A stretch of DNA of 6,481 nucleotides from assembly GCA_947096075.1 (NCBI GenBank), contig CAMUQE010000106.1, forward strand, positions 1 through 6,481, read 5' to 3'. The notes under the pieces were generated by a model. It did no database searches. It was not told where the DNA came from and saw nothing but the letters and a program-made list of their open reading frames with translations. Numbering within the stretch: the stretch's first letter is position 1; each line of letters begins with the position of its first letter. Origin of the DNA: Veillonella parvula (GTDB lineage Bacteria; Bacillota; Negativicutes; Veillonellales; Veillonellaceae). This document shows, in pieces, positions 1 through 5,430 of this stretch. The translations under genes and the position numbers were made by a program.

Positions 1-70
1 GCTAACACATCTATTACTATAAACTGTAATCAATTAGTATATATAAAATAGTCGTTGATATCAATTTATA

Positions 71-514
71 TTATCCAAGTAATTCTTTAACAATGTTATT
101 GACAATCTTACCATCTGCACGCCCTTTTGTTTTTGGCATTACATGTTTCATAACATTACCCATATTTACGTTATCACCACATGCAGCAATGGCTTCTTGT
201 ACAATTATACGAATTTCATCTTCTTTCAATTGCTCTGGTAAGTATTTTTCTAATACAGCCATTTCTTCTTTTACATGACTAATTAAATCCTCACGGCCCG
301 CTTTTTCAAATTCTGTTAAAGAATCTTGACGAGTTTTCATTTCCTTAGCTAAAATACCAAGAATGTCAGCATCATCTAACTCAATTTTGTCATTAATTTC
401 TGTATTTTTTATGGCACTATTGACCATACGAATTACAGATAACGCTATTTTACCTTCTTCACGAGCTTTCATGGCTGCTTTCATATCTTCCTTTAATTGA
501 TCTTTTAAACTCAT
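71..514 (-). CDS. yqeY: GatB/YqeY domain-containing protein
   Basis: A 147-residue cytosolic protein of the YqeY family, which resembles the C-terminal, tRNA-binding domain of the amidotransferase subunit GatB. Its exact role in bacteria is not settled; an involvement in tRNA or translation is inferred from that similarity. Visible family marks are the helical N-terminus with RMVNSAIKNTEI (residues 29-40), YLPEQL (91-96) and the C-terminal segment MGNVMKHVMPKTKGRADGK (118-136) with NNIVKELL at the end. The start at 514 was chosen because GGGAGG lies just upstream and the product begins like the family (MSLKDQL). The reading frame stays open further upstream to 595, but that extension would translate a hairpin between rpsU and this gene and is rejected. 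It lies 82 bases downstream of rpsU, a pairing conserved in Bacillota, and is probably expressed by readthrough from rpsU. Length is normal for the family. Confidence 0.93.
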   Translation of the reverse strand: MSLKDQLKEDMKAAMKAREEGKIALSVIRMVNSAIKNTEINDKIELDDADILGILAKEMKTRQDSLTEFEKAGREDLISHVKEEMAVLEKYLPEQLKEDEIRIIVQEAIAACGDNVNMGNVMKHVMPKTKGRADGKIVNNIVKELLG

Positions 515-518
515 AATT

Positions 519-524
519 CCTCCC
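519..524 (-). promoter_or_regulatory. Ribosome binding site of yqeY
   Basis: On the minus strand GGGAGG is followed by AATT and then the ATG at 514. The spacing is a little short, but this is the only good Shine-Dalgarno match near any in-frame start. It decides against the longer reading frame that begins at 595. Confidence 0.75.
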
Positions 525-542
525 TGTTTATATAATAAAGAA

Positions 543-589
543 ACCCTAATTCTGGATTTCATGAAGCCATGAAAAGGCAGAATTAGGGT
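543..589 (-). terminator. Hairpin terminator or attenuator between rpsU and yqeY
   Basis: Bases 543-554 and 578-589 form a perfect 12-base inverted repeat (ACCCTAATTCTG and its complement). Inside it a second perfect 7-bp stem (557-563 with 568-574) closes a 4-base loop, with only 2 and 3 unpaired bases between the two stems. Read on the minus strand the stem starts 7 bases after the rpsU stop and is followed by TTTCTTTATTAT, a moderately U-rich tail. There is no T-run on the plus-strand side, so it acts on minus-strand transcripts if it acts at all. The interrupted U tract suggests partial termination that leaves some readthrough into yqeY. An mRNA 3'-end stabiliser is the alternative. Confidence 0.72.
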
Positions 590-596
590 AATCATC

Positions 597-776
597 TTAT
601 GCTCTGAATTTGCGTTTTCTTGCTGCTTCAGATTTTTTCTTTCTTTTTACGCTTGGTTTTTCATAGTGTTCGCGTTTTCTTACTTCAGACAAAACACCCG
701 CTTTTTGGCAGGAGCGTTTGAATCGACGAAGAGCACTTTCAAGCGTTTCGTTTTTACCGACTTTGATTTCAGACAT
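597..776 (-). CDS. rpsU: 30S ribosomal protein bS21
   Basis: A 59-residue, strongly basic protein that is clearly ribosomal protein bS21, a late-binding component of the 30S platform near the 3' end of 16S rRNA, where it helps translation initiation. It begins MSEIKVGKNETLESALRRFK, has the conserved centre RSCQKAGVLSEVRKREHYEKPS (residues 21-42) and ends in a lysine/arginine-rich tail (KRKKKSEAARKRKFRA). Length matches the family. The ATG at 776 has an unusually strong tandem Shine-Dalgarno 6 bases upstream. The gene has its own consensus promoter upstream and a hairpin directly downstream, so it is probably transcribed at high level, largely as a short mRNA, with yqeY as a minor second cistron. 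Confidence 0.97.
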   Translation of the reverse strand: MSEIKVGKNETLESALRRFKRSCQKAGVLSEVRKREHYEKPSVKRKKKSEAARKRKFRA

Positions 777-782
777 CTATAT

Positions 783-792
783 CCCTCCCTCC
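783..792 (-). promoter_or_regulatory. Tandem Shine-Dalgarno of rpsU
   Basis: The minus strand reads GGAGGGAGGG and then 6 bases to the ATG at 776. Two overlapping registers can pair with the CCUCC of the 16S rRNA tail. The leader also contains CTTCCC (minus strand, 810 to 805), which could pair with GGGAGG (789 to 784) and hide the site. Confidence 0.85.
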
Positions 793-830
793 AAAAATAA
801 TCTCGGGAAGTGCTGATAATTTACATACGC

Positions 831-848
831 ACATATAATATTATATGT
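831..848. repeat. Perfect 18-bp palindrome over the rpsU -10 region
   Basis: ACATATAAT followed directly by its reverse complement ATTATATGT, with no central spacer. It covers the -10 hexamer and the likely transcription start of rpsU. It could be an operator for a dimeric repressor, but it is made almost only of A and T, where palindromes arise easily, and a symmetric extension of TATAAT may be enough to explain it. I do not recognise it as a known operator. Confidence 0.45.
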
Positions 849-868
849 ATAGGTATAGATATTGTCAA
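840..868 (-). promoter_or_regulatory. Consensus sigma-70/sigma-A promoter for rpsU-yqeY
   Basis: On the minus strand TTGACA (868 to 863) is followed by exactly 17 bases and then TATAAT (845 to 840), a full match to the housekeeping consensus in both hexamers and spacing. The predicted start of transcription is about 832-834, giving a leader of about 56 bases before the rpsU ATG. It lies in the 157-base gap between the HIT gene and rpsU, the largest gap between genes in the window. The -10 hexamer is inside a perfect 18-base palindrome (831-848). Confidence 0.9.
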
Positions 869-899
869 TATTTTCAAGTATATTTTATAGGCTTTTTAA

Positions 900-930
900 T
901 GAGTATTATAAAAAGAATACATAATACTCA
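900..930 (-). terminator. Hairpin after the HIT gene, possible operon end
   Basis: Bases 900-909 (TGAGTATTAT) and 921-930 are perfect reverse complements with an 11-base loop. On the minus strand the stem begins 3 bases after the stop codon of the HIT gene, the position expected of a terminator. The stem is AT-rich and is followed by TTAAAAAG rather than a U tract, so a classical intrinsic terminator is not shown. It may instead protect an mRNA 3' end or mark a factor-dependent stop. Confidence 0.4.
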
Positions 931-933
931 AAA

Positions 934-1278
934 TTAAGCTTCTGGCCAGCCCATTTCTTCTCCACCTAAAAGGTGTGCATGCATATGGAATACAGTTTGG
1001 CCTGCTTTTTCACCAGTATTAAAAATCAAACGATAACCATCTTTAGAAATGCCAAGCTCTTTTGCTACATCACGAACAAATGGCAGTAACCCTTCAACAT
1101 AATCTGCATTCTTTTCATTAAGATGTGCAATATTAGACACATGATTTTTAGGCACGATTAATACATGAACTTTTTTTACAGGTTGAATATCATGAAAAGC
1201 ATAGAATTTATCATTTTCTAACACTTTTTTAGACGGAATTTCACCATTAATAATTTTGCAAAAAATGCAGTCACTCAT
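934..1278 (-). CDS. HIT-family nucleotide hydrolase (HINT-like)
   Basis: A complete 114-residue histidine-triad protein. Members of the HINT branch hydrolyse purine nucleoside phosphoramidates and aminoacyl-adenylates in the cytosol; the natural substrate of bacterial copies is generally not known. The sequence shows the N-terminal CIFCKIINGEIPS with the CxxC pair C4/C7, a probable zinc site together with histidines such as H46 and H98, then PKNHVSNI (43-50), the conserved NTGEKAGQTVFHMHAHLLGG and the triad H98-x-H100-x-H102, where the middle histidine is the expected nucleophile. It ends GGEEMGWPEA, close to the usual family ending. The Shine-Dalgarno AAGGAGT overlaps the stop codon of mtaB 11 bases upstream, so the two genes are co-transcribed and perhaps translationally coupled. 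It is the last gene before the rpsU promoter. Confidence 0.93.
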   Translation of the reverse strand: MSDCIFCKIINGEIPSKKVLENDKFYAFHDIQPVKKVHVLIVPKNHVSNIAHLNEKNADYVEGLLPFVRDVAKELGISKDGYRLIFNTGEKAGQTVFHMHAHLLGGEEMGWPEA

Positions 1279-1289
1279 AATCTGACTCC

Positions 1290-2585
1290 TTACTCAATAA
1301 TTAAATAATTATCTTCTAAATCTACAACAGTTCCACCAACGAGATCACCAATTTTACGTGTCCCATCAGACTTAACTTTACCATTTACATACTCATTTGT
1401 TAAGCCCATGTAGTAACCATTCTCTTCTTTTTCGATGAGAATCTCACCATGCTTACCAATGCGAGATTTTGCGTACATTTCATAACCAGATTGGCTAAGG
1501 CCATTTAAAAGTGCTACGCGAGTCTTCTTCACTGCTTCTGGTATTTGATCAGGCATAGTTGCTGCAGGTGTACCTTCACGAATGGAATATGGAAATGCAT
1601 GGATATGAGTAAATCCTATTTCACGAACAGTGTTTAACGTTTCCTCAAAGTCTTCATCGGTCTCTTGTGGAAAACCAGCAATAATGTCAGTTGTAATTGA
1701 TAAGTCTTTAATACGAGAACGTAAACTTGTAATCAAGTCTTTATATTCTTGTAATGTATAATGGCGTTTCATCAACTTTAATACATGGTCAGAACCAGCT
1801 TGTAGTGGTAAATGTAAGTGTGGACAAACACGTTTATTGGTAGCCATTAATTCTACTAACTCATCAGAAACCTCTACGGATTCAATGGACCCGAAACGAA
1901 TGCGGTATAAATTAGGAATCTCTAATAAAGCTTTTACTACATCAGCTAATGTTGGACGACCTGGTAATTCGACACCGTAATTACCCAAATGTATGCCAGT
2001 TAATACAATTTCATGGAATCCATGATCTACTAAACGTTTTGCCTCTTGTACAATATCATCAACTTTACGAGATTTTAATTTTCCTCGAGTATAAGGAATG
2101 ATACAAAAGGCACAATAGTTATTACAACCTTCTTGAATTTTCATGAACGCACGAGCCTTATCAGATTCATTACCAAATAATGGCATTTCCTCAAAGTTAG
2201 ACTCTTTCATAATATCTCGAACAGCATTGATTTGTCGTTCTGTAGACTCTAATTGTTCTACTAGCTCAACGATTTTAGAACGATTATTTGTACCGATGAC
2301 GAGATTAACTCCATCGATAGCGGCAATCGCATCCGGATCAAGCTGTGCATAGCAACCAGTTACGATTACATAAGCGTCTTCATTTTGACGCTTTGCTTTA
2401 CGAATTAACTGACGAGATTTTTTTTCCCCCATATTCGTTACAGAACATGTATTAATTACATATATATCAGCTTTTTCATCGAAGTCTACCGCTTCGTAAT
2501 TATTTTGTAAAAATAAACCTTTCATAGCATCCGTATCATATTGATTTACACGGCACCCCAAGGTTGTAAAAGCAACGGTTTTCAT
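1290..2585 (-). CDS. mtaB: tRNA (N6-L-threonylcarbamoyladenosine(37)-C2)-methylthiotransferase MtaB
   Basis: A complete 431-residue radical-SAM methylthiotransferase (YqeV type). It converts t6A37 to ms2t6A37 in tRNAs reading ANN codons, using two [4Fe-4S] clusters. The N-terminal UPF0004 domain carries the three ligands C11 (TLGCRVNQYD), C47 (NTCSVTN) and C78 (TGCYAQ). The radical-SAM CxxxCxxC is C154, C158 and C161 in GCNNYCAFCIIPYTRG. Further conserved segments are LTGIHLGNYG (195-204), HLHLPLQAGSDHVLKLMKRHYT (256-277) and TTDIIAGFPQETDEDFEET (298-316). A C-terminal TRAM domain (about 370-431) should bind RNA. The TLGCRVNQYD start and GCNNYCAFC favour MtaB over MiaB and RimO. A short-spaced GAGG precedes the ATG. 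It follows rsmE by 24 bases and precedes the HIT gene by 11, within the extended dnaK operon. Confidence 0.95.
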   Translation of the reverse strand: MKTVAFTTLGCRVNQYDTDAMKGLFLQNNYEAVDFDEKADIYVINTCSVTNMGEKKSRQLIRKAKRQNEDAYVIVTGCYAQLDPDAIAAIDGVNLVIGTNNRSKIVELVEQLESTERQINAVRDIMKESNFEEMPLFGNESDKARAFMKIQEGCNNYCAFCIIPYTRGKLKSRKVDDIVQEAKRLVDHGFHEIVLTGIHLGNYGVELPGRPTLADVVKALLEIPNLYRIRFGSIESVEVSDELVELMATNKRVCPHLHLPLQAGSDHVLKLMKRHYTLQEYKDLITSLRSRIKDLSITTDIIAGFPQETDEDFEETLNTVREIGFTHIHAFPYSIREGTPAATMPDQIPEAVKKTRVALLNGLSQSGYEMYAKSRIGKHGEILIEKEENGYYMGLTNEYVNGKVKSDGTRKIGDLVGGTVVDLEDNYLIIE

Positions 2586-2609
2586 TACACCTCTCTATTC
2601 TTGTTTAAT

Positions 2610-3341
2610 TTATAGTTCTAATTCATATTGAATCATCGCTAATGATCCAATGGCAGCAGTTTCAGCTCGCAAAATTGTATTACCAAGCGATACCGATTTT
2701 CCACCACTCTCTATAATAGCATTGATTTCCTTCTCTTGATAGCCCCCTTCAGGACCTATACAAATTAAAATATCAGTAATTGACTCATCAGAATGTACCG
2801 TTTTAAGTAGGTTTTTAATTGTATGTCCATCTTCATTCTCATAAGCTACCAATTTTAGAGCTTCAGATTCAATGTCTAATACTTGTAAAAGGGTCTCTCC
2901 TACTACAAGTGTGGGTAACTGATTTCGTCCGCATTGTTGAGCCGCCTCAAGCATAATTTTCTCCCAACGAGATGCTTTTGCTTCTAATTTTTTATCATCG
3001 TACTTAGCTACACAATTCGTTGTAGAAACTAAATATATTGTATCCACATTAAGCTCTGTAGCCTTTTGTAATACCCATTCCAATTTTTCACCTTTTAATA
3101 AGGATTGAACAAGAATAGTACGATAGGAAGACACATTAGATTCTACATATTCAATTAGTTTTGCTTGTGCCTTACCGTCTATTTCATCAGTAATCTGATA
3201 CATGCCACAACGATTATCACTACCTGTAACCGTTATAGGTTTCTCAATATTATGACGAAATACATGAAGCACATGATGTGTCACATCTATCGGTAATTCT
3301 ATTATTTCATCTAATTGTGTAGGAATAAATATTTTTTTCAT
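2610..3341 (-). CDS. rsmE: 16S rRNA (uracil(1498)-N3)-methyltransferase RsmE
   Basis: A 243-residue SPOUT-class methyltransferase (YqeU type) that uses S-adenosylmethionine to make m3U1498 in helix 44 of 16S rRNA. The N-terminal about 70 residues correspond to the PUA-like RNA-binding part. The catalytic knot shows LVQSLLKGEKLEWVLQKATEL (77-97), RWEKIMLEAAQQCGRNQLP (125-143), IGPEGG (195-200) and SLGNTILRAETAA (218-230), all typical. I chose the ATG at 3341, which gives the family-like start MKKIFIP and overlaps the prmA stop as ATGA. An in-frame ATG nine codons upstream (3368) would lengthen the overlap with prmA and has no better ribosome site. No clear Shine-Dalgarno precedes 3341, so translation is probably coupled to termination on prmA. 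A run of seven A just upstream could also allow frameshifting from prmA into this frame. Confidence 0.93.
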   Translation of the reverse strand: MKKIFIPTQLDEIIELPIDVTHHVLHVFRHNIEKPITVTGSDNRCGMYQITDEIDGKAQAKLIEYVESNVSSYRTILVQSLLKGEKLEWVLQKATELNVDTIYLVSTTNCVAKYDDKKLEAKASRWEKIMLEAAQQCGRNQLPTLVVGETLLQVLDIESEALKLVAYENEDGHTIKNLLKTVHSDESITDILICIGPEGGYQEKEINAIIESGGKSVSLGNTILRAETAAIGSLAMIQYELEL

Positions 3342-4201
3342 AGTTTTTTTAACGCAAAGGTGTGCCATGGGCCAGCAACGCGTTCCTCAATAATATGCCA
3401 GTCTTTCTTAATATATGGCATGATTTCATCATAACGGTCATCAATAATTCCACTAATGATTAAAACACCTTGATCATCAAGCTTTCTACCGATTTGAGGC
3501 AATAAAATTTTTAATGGATCTACAGTTAAATTAGCTATAATCAGTTGAGCTATTTCATTAAAATCAGTATCTAAATCACCACAAATAATTTTTGCATCTA
3601 TTTGATTATTTTCACAATTAATTTTAGCTTGATTTGCAGCGTATTCCTCAATATCGATACCTACAAGTTTTTTAATACCTAAATGAGCTGCTACTAACAA
3701 AAGTATTCCTGTACCCGTACCGATATCTAAACAAGTTACCTTATCAAGATTCATAGACTCACTATAAACTTTTAAAAGCTCTGCACAAGTTCTAGTCGTT
3801 TCATGGGAACCAGTACCAAAGGAAATATCCGAATCAATTTCTATAATTATTTTATTATCAGCGTTATCATATTCTTGCCAAGCAGGTTTAATTACGATAT
3901 TTGGTAATATTTCTGTAGGTTCAATGTATTGTTGCCAAGAATTTAACCAAGTAGATTCGTCTAGTATATGTGCATCTATTGATTTCACCGTAATATTTGC
4001 CTCTGTAAGGCGTTTTTCTAAGTCTGATACAATCACATCAGCATCAAGTGTTGAATCAGCGTAGAGCGTTAATTTTATTAAATTAGGTTCTTCTTCAATA
4101 TCTTCTTCTATAATTCCATTATCTGCGTAATCGTCAAAAAGAGTAGTCACCTCATCGGTGGCTACTCTTTCACAGACAATGGATATTTCTATCCATTGCA
4201 T
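3338..4201 (-). CDS. prmA: Ribosomal protein L11 methyltransferase PrmA
   Basis: A complete 287-residue class I SAM-dependent methyltransferase (YqeT type) that methylates ribosomal protein uL11. The N-terminal about 100 residues form the substrate-binding part, with the family mark WLNSWQQYIEP (85-95). The catalytic domain shows FGTGSHETT (128-136), SAM motif I CLDIGTGTGI (157-166), the acidic motif II GIDIEEYA (181-188), IIANLT (221-226) and ISGII (249-253). Two family motifs deviate: the usual DPGMAFGTG is DSDISFGTG, and motif I has GTGTG where GCGSG is common; the glycines are kept, so activity is plausible. AAGGAG with a 5-base spacer precedes the ATG. It follows dnaJ by 55 bases, a gap holding a hairpin, and a terminator-like hairpin lies within codons 11-22. 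The stop overlaps the rsmE start. Confidence 0.94.
   Translation of the reverse strand: MQWIEISIVCERVATDEVTTLFDDYADNGIIEEDIEEEPNLIKLTLYADSTLDADVIVSDLEKRLTEANITVKSIDAHILDESTWLNSWQQYIEPTEILPNIVIKPAWQEYDNADNKIIIEIDSDISFGTGSHETTRTCAELLKVYSESMNLDKVTCLDIGTGTGILLLVAAHLGIKKLVGIDIEEYAANQAKINCENNQIDAKIICGDLDTDFNEIAQLIIANLTVDPLKILLPQIGRKLDDQGVLIISGIIDDRYDEIMPYIKKDWHIIEERVAGPWHTFALKKL
4136..4170 (-). other. Terminator-like hairpin inside the 5' end of prmA
   Basis: On the minus strand bases 4170-4157 and 4151-4138 form a 14-position stem with 13 pairs and one C-A mismatch, a GATGA loop, and a run of five T (4140-4136), three of which are in the stem. It lies 31 to 65 bases after the prmA start codon and encodes residues 11-22 (ERVATDEVTTLF). 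The codons used here (GCC, ACC, GAG, GTG) are GC-rich for this AT-rich gene. Shape and T-run resemble an intrinsic terminator, but its position in translated sequence means ribosomes would normally disrupt it. Function is inferred only. Confidence 0.5.
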
Positions 4202-4220
4202 ATATGCTCCTTTATAGAGA

Positions 4221-4249
4221 ATGTGATGGAACGAACCATTCCTTCACAT
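4221..4249 (-). other. Intercistronic hairpin between dnaJ and prmA
   Basis: On the minus strand ATGTGA-A-GGAA pairs with TTCC-A-TCACAT around a 7-base loop: ten pairs with one A-A mismatch. It begins 7 bases after the dnaJ stop and ends 8 bases before the AAGGAG of prmA, leaving that site free. No U tract follows, so it is more likely an mRNA processing or stability element, or a weak pause, than a terminator. Confidence 0.45.
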
Positions 4250-4256
4250 GAGCTTT

Positions 4257-5414
4257 TCATTTCGTTAAACAGTCCTTGATTTTTTCAAAGAGACTTTTGC
4301 TCACTTGTAAATTATTAACATCTTCATTACTTTCATTTGCAAAGCGTAATAATAATTCACGTTGAGCCTCGGTCAACTTCTTAGGCGTTTGGACAGTTAC
4401 CACAATGTGTTGGTCCCCTCGTTGGTTAGGGTTACGCAAATATGGAATACCTTTGCCCTTTACGCGGAATGCCGTTCCCGTTTGAGTACCTTCCGGAATC
4501 TTTAACTCTACTTTACCATCTAAGGTGTTAACTTGTATAGTCGCACCAAGAGCAGCTTGAGCAAAGCTAATATTTACACGGCTAATAACGTCATTACCAT
4601 TTCGTTCAAATTCCTTATGAGGACGAACAAAGATATATACATAAAGATCCCCTTTAGGACCGCCTAAAATACCTGGTTCCCCTTCATTAGCTACACGTAA
4701 ACGAGACCCACTATCTACACCGGCTGGAATCTTAATAGAAATCTTACGTTTAGCCAACATTTCACCAGTGCCACGACACTTAGAACAAGGCTTTTCAATG
4801 CTTTTACCAGAACCATGACAGCGAGAACAAGTGCGAACGGATTGCATACGTCCAAATGGAGTATTTTGAATAACCGCCTCTTGACCAGAACCATGACAGT
4901 TTGGACAAGTATCGACACGAGAGCCTGGTTCACCACCAGTACCATGACAGTGATCACATTCTTCATGACGATGCACTTCGATTTCCATAGATTTACCAAA
5001 GGCCGCATCTTCAAAGGATATATCGATATCTTCACGCAAGTCATTACCTTTTTGAGGGCCTTGTTGTTGACGACCACCGCCAAACATGCCCCCAAAAATA
5101 TCGCCAAAGATATCACCAAAGCCACCAGCTTGTCCACCAAAACCGCCAAAGCCGCCTTGGAAACCGCCAGCCCCAGCGCCGCCTCCTTGTTTGAAGGCGT
5201 CGTGGCCAAATTGGTCGTATTGAGCTTTTTTAGTTTCGTCAGACAATACTTCGTATGCTTCGTTAGCTTCTTTAAACTTTGCTTCTGCTTCCTTTGGATT
5301 GTCTTTATTTACGTCTGGATGGTATTGGCGAGCCTTTTTACGGAAGGCTTTTTTGATTTCATCTTGAGAGGCATTTTTACTAACCCCTAGGATGTCATAA
5401 TAATCTCGTGCCAT
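4257..5414 (-). CDS. dnaJ: Molecular chaperone DnaJ (Hsp40)
   Basis: A complete 385-residue type I J-domain co-chaperone that delivers unfolded proteins to DnaK and stimulates its ATPase. Domains in order: J domain 1-70 with the DnaK-contacting HPD at 32-34; a glycine/phenylalanine-rich linker at about 77-114 (repeated GGFGG and DIFGDIFGG units); a zinc-finger domain with all four CxxCxGxG repeats, CDHCHGTG (153-160), CPNCHGSG (170-177), CSRCHGSG (196-203) and CSKCRGTG (210-217); then the two C-terminal beta domains with GGPKGDLYVYIFVRPH and the dimerisation end. Length and all key residues are normal. It starts 16 bases after dnaK; the AAGAAGGG serving as ribosome site overlaps the dnaK stop codon, which indicates one mRNA. 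Regulation by HrcA/CIRCE is expected from the family arrangement, but the control region lies outside the window. Confidence 0.97.
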   Translation of the reverse strand: MARDYYDILGVSKNASQDEIKKAFRKKARQYHPDVNKDNPKEAEAKFKEANEAYEVLSDETKKAQYDQFGHDAFKQGGGAGAGGFQGGFGGFGGQAGGFGDIFGDIFGGMFGGGRQQQGPQKGNDLREDIDISFEDAAFGKSMEIEVHRHEECDHCHGTGGEPGSRVDTCPNCHGSGQEAVIQNTPFGRMQSVRTCSRCHGSGKSIEKPCSKCRGTGEMLAKRKISIKIPAGVDSGSRLRVANEGEPGILGGPKGDLYVYIFVRPHKEFERNGNDVISRVNISFAQAALGATIQVNTLDGKVELKIPEGTQTGTAFRVKGKGIPYLRNPNQRGDQHIVVTVQTPKKLTEAQRELLLRFANESNEDVNNLQVSKSLFEKIKDCLTK

Positions 5415-5430
5415 TCGTTACCAACCCTTC

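Noticed and set aside
1..70. Terminator downstream of yqeY
   Set aside because: Only a short TTGATATCAA palindrome (55-64) without loop and scattered AT-rich matches are visible. No stem with a T-run could be supported.
512..595. 27-residue N-terminal extension of YqeY starting at 595
   Set aside because: It would translate the hairpin after rpsU, has no ribosome site, and the family start MSLKDQL with GGGAGG lies at 514.
2143..2352. 69-codon plus-strand frame antisense to mtaB
   Set aside because: It is serine-rich, without a domain, and wholly inside a well-supported gene on the other strand.
3339..3368. Upstream ATG for rsmE giving nine extra residues (MAHLCVKKT)
   Set aside because: No Shine-Dalgarno precedes it and these residues lie within the prmA end. 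The ATGA overlap at 3341 gives the family-like start.
5080..5200. Repetitive GCC/ACC-rich stretch looking like a tandem repeat
   Set aside because: It encodes the normal Gly/Phe-rich linker of DnaJ and has no exact repeat unit beyond that.
4715..5209. 164-codon minus-strand frame inside dnaJ in another phase
   Set aside because: It overlaps the G/F-rich and zinc-finger part of a complete DnaJ. Its valine/leucine-rich product is what a shifted reading of those codons gives.
4815..5390. 191-codon open frame on the plus strand, antisense to dnaJ
   Set aside because: It is a by-product of the codon bias and glycine/cysteine-rich content of dnaJ. The translation has no recognisable domain, no clear ribosome site was found, and the full DnaJ on the other strand explains the region.
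5415..5430. Possible CIRCE/HrcA operator in the dnaK-dnaJ gap
   Set aside because: The gap is only 16 bases and no TTAGCACTC-type inverted repeat was seen here or elsewhere in the window. The operator is expected upstream, outside it.
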